Assembly: GCA_937920255.1 (NCBI GenBank)
Contig: CALDSL010000463.1
Coordinates: forward strand, 1-20,785
DNA length: 20,785 nucleotides
Reading direction: 5' to 3'
Source of the DNA: an uncultured Anaerolineaceae bacterium
GTDB lineage: Bacteria > Chloroflexota > Anaerolineae > Anaerolineales > Anaerolineaceae
In this document: positions 7,466 through 14,393 of the stretch, one piece after another
How the letters are laid out: the number at the start of each line of letters is the position of its first letter
How positions within the stretch are numbered: the first letter of the stretch is position 1
The notes under the pieces: generated by a model
Told to the model about the DNA's origin: nothing
Database searches by the model: none
Seen by the model: the letters and a program-made list of their open reading frames with translations, nothing else
Position numbers and translations under genes: made by a program

Positions 7466-7499
7466 GTTTACACCATGTGTTGGTGTCAGGGTGTGAAAC
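7466..7499. repeat. Operator-like dyad in the divergent intergenic region
   Basis: ACACCA (7470-7475) and TGGTGT (7481-7486) are inverted repeats around five bases. An outer pair, GTTTACACC (7466-7474) and GGTGTGAAAC (7490-7499), is an imperfect inverted repeat. The dyad lies between the two divergent genes and over the -35 side of the GT2 promoter candidate, so it could bind a regulator. This is weak, position-based evidence. Confidence 0.3.
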
Positions 7500-7516
7500 C
7501 CGCGCTTCTTTCAGTG

Positions 7517-7522
7517 TACAAT
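7517..7522 (+). promoter_or_regulatory. Candidate -10 box for the GAF histidine kinase gene
   Basis: TACAAT lies 57 bases ahead of the GTG start at 7579 and is preceded directly by TG. The -35 match is poor. It is the best sigma-70-like site on the plus strand of this short divergent region. Confidence 0.3.
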
Positions 7523-7578
7523 GGGGGAAGATTCGAAGCCTCAACGCGCCAACCATTTCCTAAGTTTTGGAAAAGAAC

Positions 7579-9915
7579 GTGAACACGCATACCGACTCTC
7601 CCCTCACACCCACCCAACCGCCTGACGCTGACGGCTGGCACCGGCTGGCCATCAGCCTGTCGTCCGAGCTGATCTCGCTGCGCAGCGAGGAGATCGACCC
7701 GGGCGTCGAGCGCGCGCTGGAAAAAATCTGCGTCCACCTGGTCGGTGACCGCGCATTTCTCACCCTGTTCTCACGCGACGGTGAGTCGATGGACACGCTG
7801 TACGAGTGGTGCGCTCCGGGCGTGGAAGCCCAGGCGCACCGCTTGCAGGGGCGCCCCGCGGCGTCGCTGCCCTGGCTCATGGCGCAGATCCGCGAAGGGC
7901 GCGCGGTGATTGTCGAAGACACGCTCGCCCTACCGCCCGAGGCCAGCCTGGACGCGGAAGAGTTCCGCATGGAAAACGTCCGCGCGGTGCTGCTGCTGCC
8001 CCTGCGCTACCAGGCCAAAGTGGTCGGTATGTTGGGCTTTAACAGCGTGAACCAGCCGCGCCGCTGGCCAAAGGAGACGCTGGAATCGCTGCGGCTGCTG
8101 GGCGACCTGTTCACCAACATTCTGGCGCGCAAGCAGGCCGAAGAAGACCTGCGCGATGCGCAGCAACTGCTCGAAAAACGCGTGGAGGAACGCGCCCGCG
8201 CCGACCAGCGTCGCGGGCGGGCGGCCAACGCGCTGCGCGACATCCTCAAAGTGCTCAACTCTGACCGCGCGCTGCCCGAAGTACTGGATTATGTAGTGGT
8301 GCAGTCTTGCAAGCTGCTCAACGCCAGCGCCACCCTGATCCGCAAGGCTGACCTGCAAAACAACCGCGTTACCAGCGACGCCAGCTACCAGATGCCCGCG
8401 GATTTCGACGCCATCCGCGCCACGCGCCTGTATTACAACGCCAACGACTTAATCTTGATGTCGCGCCGCCCGGTGCTGATCGCCGATATCCGCGCCACCT
8501 ATGCGCCGATGCTGGAAATGAGCCGGGATTTTGACGAGACGCAGCGCGCTTATATTGAGGCTTTGTTAAAGCACTTCACCGGCATGCTGTCAGTTCCGCT
8601 GTTTATCCGCGATGAGATCTTTGGCTCGCTGACCTTCTTCTTCAAAGAGCCGCGCAGTTTTTCCGAGGAGGATATCCAACTGGCCATGTCGCTGGGCGAC
8701 CAGGCGGCGCTGGCCATCGAAAACGCGCGCCTGTACCGCGAAGAGCACGCACGCCGCGAGGAAGCCGAGCGTCGTAGGCAGGTGGCCGAAGGGCTGCGTG
8801 ACATCCTGGCCATTCTGAATTCCAACCTGGCGCTGGCCGATATCCTGCAGTACATCGTGGCCCAGGCCACCAACCTGCTCGACACCGACGCCGTGGCTAT
8901 TTACCGGCTGGTGGAAGAGGAATCGGCTCTGGTGATCCATGCTTCCAACGGGCTGGACGACGATTTTGTGCGCGGCATCCACATTCCGGTCGAAATCGAT
9001 GTCCTCAACGAAGACCCGGTGGTGGTACCAGACGCGCGCGAAAACCCATCCATATTTTCCAGCCTGCGCATGTCTCCCGAGCAGCGCGCCATCATCGACC
9101 GGCTGGTGGAAACCTACCGCGCTTACCTGTTTGTGCCGCTGGTGGGTAAAAATGTTATCTATGGCGGCCTGGCGCTGTACTACCGTGAAGCGCACCCGTT
9201 TTCCGGCGAAGAACTGGGGCTGGCAATAGCCTTCGCCGACCAGGCTTCGCTGGCAATCGAGAATGCCAGCCTGCGCTCGGAAAGCGAGCAAAACGCGGTG
9301 CTGATGGAGCGCAACCGCCTGGCGCGCGATCTGCACGATGCGGTCACGCAGACCCTGTTCTCCGCCAGCCTGATCGCCGAAGTCTTGCCGCGTATCTGGC
9401 AGCGCGACCCGGATGAGGGCTGGCGGCGGCTGGAAGAGTTGCGCCAGCTTTCGCGCGGCGCGCTGGCCGAAATGCGCACCCTGCTGCTCGAGCTTCGGCC
9501 GTCCGCGCTGACCGAGGCCAAACTGTCGGATCTGCTGCGCCAGTTGGGCGATGCCGTTTCTGGGCGAGCGCGGCTGCCGGTCAACCTGGACGTGCAGGGT
9601 GAGTTCCCGCTCGACCCGGACGTGCAGGTGTTTTTCTACCGCATTGCGCAAGAAGCGTTGAATAACATCCTCAAACACGCGGGCGCCACGCAGGTGGATA
9701 TTCTGCTGCATTTTGCGCCTCTCCGCCCGCACGGGCTGCGGGCTGTGCGCATGGTGATCCGCGATAACGGACGCGGGTTCGATCCCGCCCAGGTTCCGCC
9801 CAACCACCTGGGGCTGGGCATCATGCACGAGCGCGCCCAGGCCAGGAACGCCGTGTTTAATCTCACCAGCGCTCCCGGGCAGGGCACCGAGGTCGAGGTG
9901 ATTTGGGAAGGATGA
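7579..9915 (+). CDS. Cytoplasmic triple-GAF sensor histidine kinase, NarL/UhpB (HisKA_3) type
   Basis: This 778-residue protein has no membrane segment. Three GAF domains can be outlined at about 20-185, 215-385 and 405-565, each ending in the helix pattern DQA-LAIENA or similar that leads into a coiled coil. The kinase core follows: a HisKA_3 H-box ERNRLARDLHDAVTQ with phosphoacceptor His586, then an HATPase with QEALNN (N-box, from about 691), IRDNGRGFD (G1, 727-735) and LGLGIM (G2, 744-749). This type usually phosphorylates LuxR/NarL-like regulators, none of which is in the window. The GTG start at 7579 is chosen for a weak GGAA upstream; an in-frame TTG at 7567 would add four residues. 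The downstream receiver protein, 82 bases away and co-oriented, is a plausible partner. The GAF ligands are unknown. Confidence 0.9.
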   Translation: MNTHTDSPLTPTQPPDADGWHRLAISLSSELISLRSEEIDPGVERALEKICVHLVGDRAFLTLFSRDGESMDTLYEWCAPGVEAQAHRLQGRPAASLPWLMAQIREGRAVIVEDTLALPPEASLDAEEFRMENVRAVLLLPLRYQAKVVGMLGFNSVNQPRRWPKETLESLRLLGDLFTNILARKQAEEDLRDAQQLLEKRVEERARADQRRGRAANALRDILKVLNSDRALPEVLDYVVVQSCKLLNASATLIRKADLQNNRVTSDASYQMPADFDAIRATRLYYNANDLILMSRRPVLIADIRATYAPMLEMSRDFDETQRAYIEALLKHFTGMLSVPLFIRDEIFGSLTFFFKEPRSFSEEDIQLAMSLGDQAALAIENARLYREEHARREEAERRRQVAEGLRDILAILNSNLALADILQYIVAQATNLLDTDAVAIYRLVEEESALVIHASNGLDDDFVRGIHIPVEIDVLNEDPVVVPDARENPSIFSSLRMSPEQRAIIDRLVETYRAYLFVPLVGKNVIYGGLALYYREAHPFSGEELGLAIAFADQASLAIENASLRSESEQNAVLMERNRLARDLHDAVTQTLFSASLIAEVLPRIWQRDPDEGWRRLEELRQLSRGALAEMRTLLLELRPSALTEAKLSDLLRQLGDAVSGRARLPVNLDVQGEFPLDPDVQVFFYRIAQEALNNILKHAGATQVDILLHFAPLRPHGLRAVRMVIRDNGRGFDPAQVPPNHLGLGIMHERAQARNAVFNLTSAPGQGTEVEVIWEG

Positions 9916-9940
9916 GTGCCGGTAACTGCCGGCCGGGATA

Positions 9941-9949
9941 TGCTATAGT
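9941..9949 (+). promoter_or_regulatory. Extended -10 promoter element upstream of the receiver/kinase-like gene
   Basis: TGCTATAGT is an extended -10 element (TGn plus TATAGT) in the 82-bp gap between the two rightward genes. It would start transcription near 9956, about 40 bases before the ATG at 9998. The second gene may therefore be expressed on its own as well as by read-through. Confidence 0.45.
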
Positions 9950-9997
9950 AGGGATGATCGCGCATGACAGGTCGAGTCTTCTGGAGAGGCAGATTTC

Positions 9998-11593
9998 ATG
10001 GAAACAGCGTTGAAAATCCTGGTTGTCGACGATGAATCCGGTATCGTATTGATGTGCCAGCAGTTGCTGGAGCTGTCATCTTACGAAGTGGTCACCGCCA
10101 CCGAAGCCGAGCAGGCGCTGGCGATCGCCGCCGAGCAAAAAATCGACCTGCTGCTGACCGATATTCGCCTGCCGGCCATGGACGGGTTTACCCTGATCCA
10201 GCGCATTAAAGCCATCCAGCCCGAGATCGCCGTGGTGGTAATGACCGGCTATAACACCGTCGAAACCGCGATTAAGGCGCTGCGCAGCGGGGTGGATGGG
10301 TTGTTGATCAAGCCCTACGAGCTGGGTTCCGAATTTCTCGACATCATCCGCCAGGCGCTGGAAAACAACCGTCGCAAACGCGATACCGTCAGCCTGCGCG
10401 CGCTGCTGCCCGTGTTCGATCTGGCCAATACTTCGCTGCTGGATTTGACCCCCGCGGCCGCCGAGAAACGTGTTGTTCAGGCGTTGCAGGACGCTCTCCA
10501 GGCGCAGCACGCGGGCATGTATGTTCGCGGAAGTCGCCGGCAGGCGTACCGGCCGATCCGCGTGAGCGGCCGGCTGCCGGAACCCGGCGACGATTTCTGG
10601 TCTTTGCTGGAAATTAGCGGCGGGAATGAGCCGGGGGCTGTGCAGCACGTGCTTTTCAGCCGGTTGCAACAGGCGGATGACCGGCATGTGCTCGAGCGCA
10701 TGAACTACGCCTGTTGCCTCGCGGCCTCCGTGCAGCGACAGAAGGAAAGCTATCTGTTTCTCGCCGCGCGCGAGCAGTTCGACCTGGAGTTCCAGCAGTC
10801 CGATATTCTGGTGTTTGCGCAGTTGGCGCAGCAAGCCGCCATGTTGATGGAGAATACGCGCCTGTTCGCCAACCTGACGCAGATCGCCCGCCGGATCGAT
10901 TCCTCTACCGGGTTGATGCAGCAAAGCGAGCGCATGCGCCAGATCGAATCGGTCGTGCCGGCCATGCTCCCCGACATCAATAACCCGGTTCAGTCATTGA
11001 AAAACAGCCTGGTGCTGGCTGCGCGGCCGGAAAACCAGGGCAGCCGCGCCTACAGTTACCTGGCCATGGCGCAGAAGGAACTATACCGGCTGGAGGTGGC
11101 GCTCCAACGCCTGCTGGGGATGCTGCAACCGCCCCAGGCCGAACCGGCGCACGTTGAGGTGGAAAGCCTGATACAGCAGACAGTGGAACTGCTCGCGGCG
11201 CGTATCAAGGAAACCGGCGTGCAGGTGAAGACCAGCTACGGCCGCCCGCTGCTGCCGGTCACCGCGGTGCGCGGGCAACTCGAACAGGTGCTGCTGACAT
11301 TGGTGGAAAATGCGCTGGACGCGATGCAGTCCAGGGCGGGTGAAAAGCTGCTGTGGATTGACGCGGCCTGTGAAAACGGCACTCTGTGCATCAGCGTGGA
11401 AGACAGCGGCCCGGGTATCGATGCCGCCGCGCGGGCGCAGATGTTCCGCCCGTTTTTCACAACCAAGCCCGGAGGCAGCGGGGTGGGGTTGGCGGCCGCC
11501 CAGCGCATCCTGCGCGATCACGGCGGCGACCTGGTGCTCGCCTCCTCGCGTCATGGCGGCGGCGCGCACCTGCAAGTCCGCCTGCCATGTTGA
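9998..11593 (+). CDS. Receiver-GAF-like-HATPase protein lacking the kinase histidine
   Basis: This 531-residue soluble protein starts with a complete receiver: Asp11/Asp12, phosphoacceptor Asp55 in TDIRLP, Thr83 and Lys105 in IKPY. A middle region (about 135-290) resembles a divergent GAF and ends in the AQLAQQAAMLMENTRLF helix. A dimerisation-like region and HATPase follow, with ENALDA (437-442), DSGPG (469-473), FRPFFTT (483-489) and GGSGVGL (492-498), as in NtrB-like kinases. Where such kinases read HEINNPL, this protein reads PDINNPV: the phosphoacceptor histidine is Pro325 (codon 10970-10972). The ATP-binding boxes look intact, so it may be a phosphatase, an ATP-dependent switch or a scaffold. 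The start at 9998 has GGAGAGG eight bases upstream. Its gene converges on the leftward operon. Confidence 0.85.
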   Translation: METALKILVVDDESGIVLMCQQLLELSSYEVVTATEAEQALAIAAEQKIDLLLTDIRLPAMDGFTLIQRIKAIQPEIAVVVMTGYNTVETAIKALRSGVDGLLIKPYELGSEFLDIIRQALENNRRKRDTVSLRALLPVFDLANTSLLDLTPAAAEKRVVQALQDALQAQHAGMYVRGSRRQAYRPIRVSGRLPEPGDDFWSLLEISGGNEPGAVQHVLFSRLQQADDRHVLERMNYACCLAASVQRQKESYLFLAAREQFDLEFQQSDILVFAQLAQQAAMLMENTRLFANLTQIARRIDSSTGLMQQSERMRQIESVVPAMLPDINNPVQSLKNSLVLAARPENQGSRAYSYLAMAQKELYRLEVALQRLLGMLQPPQAEPAHVEVESLIQQTVELLAARIKETGVQVKTSYGRPLLPVTAVRGQLEQVLLTLVENALDAMQSRAGEKLLWIDAACENGTLCISVEDSGPGIDAAARAQMFRPFFTTKPGGSGVGLAAAQRILRDHGGDLVLASSRHGGGAHLQVRLPC

Positions 11594-11600
11594 TGGGTCA

Positions 11601-11653
11601 ATGATTAATAAAGATTGTCCGGTCGAGGCGGCCGGACAATCTTTATTAATCAT
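11601..11653. terminator. Bidirectional terminator hairpin between convergent genes
   Basis: Bases 11601-11622 and 11632-11653 are exact reverse complements (22 bp) around a 9-nt loop. In both directions the GC-rich apex (GTCCGG/CCGGAC) is followed by AATCTTTATTAAT, a U-rich 3' flank. It begins eight bases after the rightward stop codon. Its right arm contains the stop codon and last codons of the leftward transporter gene. Confidence 0.75.
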
Positions 11654-12656
11654 ACCCCGCGTCTTGGGAAACACCGGCGTCCAACTGGCGTTTGTTCTCG
11701 CGCGCGGATGGTCCTCCGGGTGGCGGAAATGGCTTTTTGGAGGCCGGGTTCAGCCAGTCGACCCATACCGCCGGCCGGCGCTTTTCTGGCGATAGACGTT
11801 CAAAACCCACCAAAAATAGGCTGACGGCCAGCAGCCCCGTGCCCAGCCACTGCATCAAGCCCAGGCGCTCTCCCAGCCACAATTGCGACACCCCAATCGC
11901 CACCAGCAGCTCGCTCAGGCCCAGCAGCGAGGTTTGCATCCCGCCCACATGTTTCACCCCCAGGAATAGCAACAGCCGCGAAAGGGCGGTGATGGCGGCC
12001 AGCACCAGCACTGGCCACCACGGCACGCTGGCCGCGGGCAGGCTGCGGTCGAACACGGCATACGCGCCCATCACCGTGGCGCTCATCGCCAGCATGGTGT
12101 AGAGCGTTACGGTTGGCGCCGGCACCTCAAACAGCACGCGCTGGTTGATCATCAGGTGCATGGCGTAGAAGAAAGATGAAACCAGCATAAAACTGGCGCC
12201 AAGCAGATCCACCGTCTGCTGCGAACCAGTCTGCACGATCAGAAACACCGCCGGGAGCGAGATCACCAGGCGCAGCTTGGTCAATCGCGTGATCGGCTGG
12301 CGCTCCACGATCATCAGCAGCGCGATAAACAGCGGGTAGAACGAGTACAGCAAATGCCCCACGCCCGCTTCCAGGCTGCCGAGCGCGGTGAAGTACAGGA
12401 TTGACCCCATGCCGTTGGCGAACCCGGCCAGCAGGCAGCCAAACAGGCCCACCGGGAAGATGTAGAAGAACTGGCGGCGGAACAGGGCAAACAGCACCAG
12501 CAGCACCGCCGCAGCAATGGTCGTTCGGAACGCGGTGACGGCGATCGGCGAAAAACCAAGCAGAATCGCCTGTTTCCCAAAGACTGGCGCAAGGCCGAGA
12601 AACATCGCGGATGTCAGCGCTGCCTGTATACCTTTGTTTCGCCGCAAGCGGTCCAT
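11646..12656 (-). CDS. EamA/DMT-family transporter
   Basis: This 336-residue integral membrane protein is made of about ten hydrophobic helices in two similar halves, the standard EamA arrangement of the drug/metabolite transporter superfamily. The first repeat begins near LTSAMFLGLAPVFGKQAILLG and the second near LLGASFMLVSSFFYAMHLMI. A charged tail of about 30 residues follows the last helix. Family members export amino acids (RhtA-like, threonine and homoserine) or other metabolites, but the substrate here is not readable from sequence. The start at 12656 has GAGGG just upstream. The gene begins 41 bases after the receiver-fused threonine-synthase-like gene and is probably the last gene of that operon, which makes amino-acid export an attractive guess. 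Its 3' end is embedded in the shared terminator. Confidence 0.87.
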   Translation of the reverse strand: MDRLRRNKGIQAALTSAMFLGLAPVFGKQAILLGFSPIAVTAFRTTIAAAVLLVLFALFRRQFFYIFPVGLFGCLLAGFANGMGSILYFTALGSLEAGVGHLLYSFYPLFIALLMIVERQPITRLTKLRLVISLPAVFLIVQTGSQQTVDLLGASFMLVSSFFYAMHLMINQRVLFEVPAPTVTLYTMLAMSATVMGAYAVFDRSLPAASVPWWPVLVLAAITALSRLLLFLGVKHVGGMQTSLLGLSELLVAIGVSQLWLGERLGLMQWLGTGLLAVSLFLVGFERLSPEKRRPAVWVDWLNPASKKPFPPPGGPSARENKRQLDAGVSQDAGYD

Positions 12657-12697
12657 AATCCCTCAAGTGTCGCTGTCTGAGCGGCAGCCGGCGTGTC

Positions 12698-14365
12698 TTA
12701 TCCTAACAGGGCGTGGATTTCATCAATCAGGTCATCATTCATAAAGTCGCCCTTCTGCATCAGCGAGCGAATATGTCCATCAAGACGTTCGCGTTCGTAT
12801 CCGGTCAGTTCCTTGGCCGTCACCACGATGACCGGGATGTCCTGCGTGTCGGGGTTGGCCTGCAGCGCATCCACCACCGAAAAGCCGTCCATTCCCGGCA
12901 TCATCAAATCGAGGATGATCAGGTTGGGTCGCTCTTCGCGCGCGACGCGAATGGCCTCAATCCCATCACAGGCTTCGAAGATGGTGAACTCGCCCTGCGA
13001 TTGCAGGATGCGGCGGATCAGCCGGCGGGCATCCGGCGTGTCGTCCACGATTTCAATGCGCGGGTAGCGGTCGAGTGACACCTTGCTCAGCGCCGCCAGC
13101 AGCCCGTCCTGGCGGTTATCGTCCATGGCTTTGGACTGTGGCGGCACCAGGTCTTTCGCCCAGCCCTCGCCCAAAATATCGCGTTCGACCGGCATGGTAT
13201 GCCCGGTGCAGTTGATCACCACCGTTTCGTTGCTCTTCACCTGCCCGGAGCGCACCAGCTTGACCAGCCCGGCGACGGCCACCGCCGCGGCCGGTTCGAC
13301 CGAAATACCTTCCATCTTGGCCAGGTAGTGCATGGCGCGGTGCGCTTCTTCGTCCGTCACAGACTCAAACGCCCCGCCTTCGCCATCGAGCATGCGCTGG
13401 CGCAGGATGGTGTACAGCCGCCCGGGGTCGCCGGTGGCCAGGGTGATGATCAGCGTGCGCGGCGAGACCACCACCGGAGCCTTCTCCAACCCCTGCTTCC
13501 AGCCGTGCACCATCGGCGCGCAGCCCTCGGCCTGGATGGCGGCGATCTTGGGTACGCGGTCGATCAAACCCATTTGCTTTAATTCTTGAAAACCCTTCAG
13601 CGTGGCTAGCGCGCCCAGCCCGCCGCTCACCGCCTGCACGTACCAGTCCGGCGCGCGCCAGGGCGTGCTGCCAGGTCCCAGGCGCATCCCCAATTGTTCC
13701 GCGATTTCGTAGGCCAGTGTTTTCATGCCTTCGGTGCACGAGATGCTCTTGGCGCCCAGGTCGTAATGCAGCCCGCGCTGCTGCGCGAACCGCCCGGCCA
13801 GTTCCTTTACCTGATCGTACGAGCCGGTGACTTTGATCACCTGCGTGCCATAGATCGCCACTTCGCGCATTTTTGAGGCGGGCACCAGGCTGGTCAGAAA
13901 CGCCCAGATTTTGATCCCGGCGCGCGCAGCGTAGGCCGAATAGGCAATCGCCACGTTGCCGGTGGAAGCCACCACCATTTCGTGCACATGCGCTTCTTTC
14001 AGCATCTGAATTGTCACCGCCGCCTGGCGGTCTTTGAACGATGTTGTCGGCCCCTGACGTTCGTCTTTGAGGTAGATATTGGGGCACCCCAGCATCATCC
14101 CCAAGTTTGTGGCGCGGATGAGGGGCGTGCCGCCCTCGCCGATGCACAGCTCTGGGTTCGGGTTTTCCACGGGCAGCACCTCGCGGTAGCGCCACAGGTC
14201 AAAGGGACGGCCGGCCACAAGCTGCGGTAATTTGCCGGCCAGGGTTTGGAAGTCGTAGCGTGCTTCGCGCCACGCGCTGCCGCATTGCGGGCAGGTATGC
14301 TCGTCCGGTTTGTACCCGGCCTGATACCCGCAATCAATGCATTCGACAATGAAGTGTTGAGGCAT
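12698..14365 (-). CDS. Threonine-synthase-like PLP enzyme fused to a response-regulator receiver domain
   Basis: This 555-residue protein joins two unrelated modules in one frame. Residues 1-30 form a zinc-ribbon-like start (Cys9, Cys12, Cys25, Cys28). Residues about 70-405 are a fold-type II PLP enzyme of threonine-synthase type: TTSFKDR with Schiff-base Lys111, STGN (134-137), SGGLG (247-251) and NCTGHT (385-390). Threonine synthase converts O-phosphohomoserine to threonine. After a linker, residues about 435-555 are a complete receiver: Asp441/Asp442, phosphoacceptor Asp486 in ILDLMMPGMDG, Thr516 and Lys538. This suggests that enzyme activity or localisation is set by phosphorylation. The start at 14365 keeps the zinc ribbon, although its ribosome binding site is weak. 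It begins 28 bases after the hybrid kinase stop, so translation may be coupled. Whether it is the main threonine synthase or a specialised paralogue cannot be decided here. Confidence 0.88.
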   Translation of the reverse strand: MPQHFIVECIDCGYQAGYKPDEHTCPQCGSAWREARYDFQTLAGKLPQLVAGRPFDLWRYREVLPVENPNPELCIGEGGTPLIRATNLGMMLGCPNIYLKDERQGPTTSFKDRQAAVTIQMLKEAHVHEMVVASTGNVAIAYSAYAARAGIKIWAFLTSLVPASKMREVAIYGTQVIKVTGSYDQVKELAGRFAQQRGLHYDLGAKSISCTEGMKTLAYEIAEQLGMRLGPGSTPWRAPDWYVQAVSGGLGALATLKGFQELKQMGLIDRVPKIAAIQAEGCAPMVHGWKQGLEKAPVVVSPRTLIITLATGDPGRLYTILRQRMLDGEGGAFESVTDEEAHRAMHYLAKMEGISVEPAAAVAVAGLVKLVRSGQVKSNETVVINCTGHTMPVERDILGEGWAKDLVPPQSKAMDDNRQDGLLAALSKVSLDRYPRIEIVDDTPDARRLIRRILQSQGEFTIFEACDGIEAIRVAREERPNLIILDLMMPGMDGFSVVDALQANPDTQDIPVIVVTAKELTGYERERLDGHIRSLMQKGDFMNDDLIDEIHALLG

Positions 14366-14393
14366 TTCGATATTGTTCTTTCTGAATGACCGG

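Noticed and set aside
8590..9828. A 412-codon open frame on the minus strand
   Set aside because: It is antisense to the GAF histidine kinase gene, whose H, N and G boxes are clear. The reverse translation is low-complexity His/Gln/Arg-rich.
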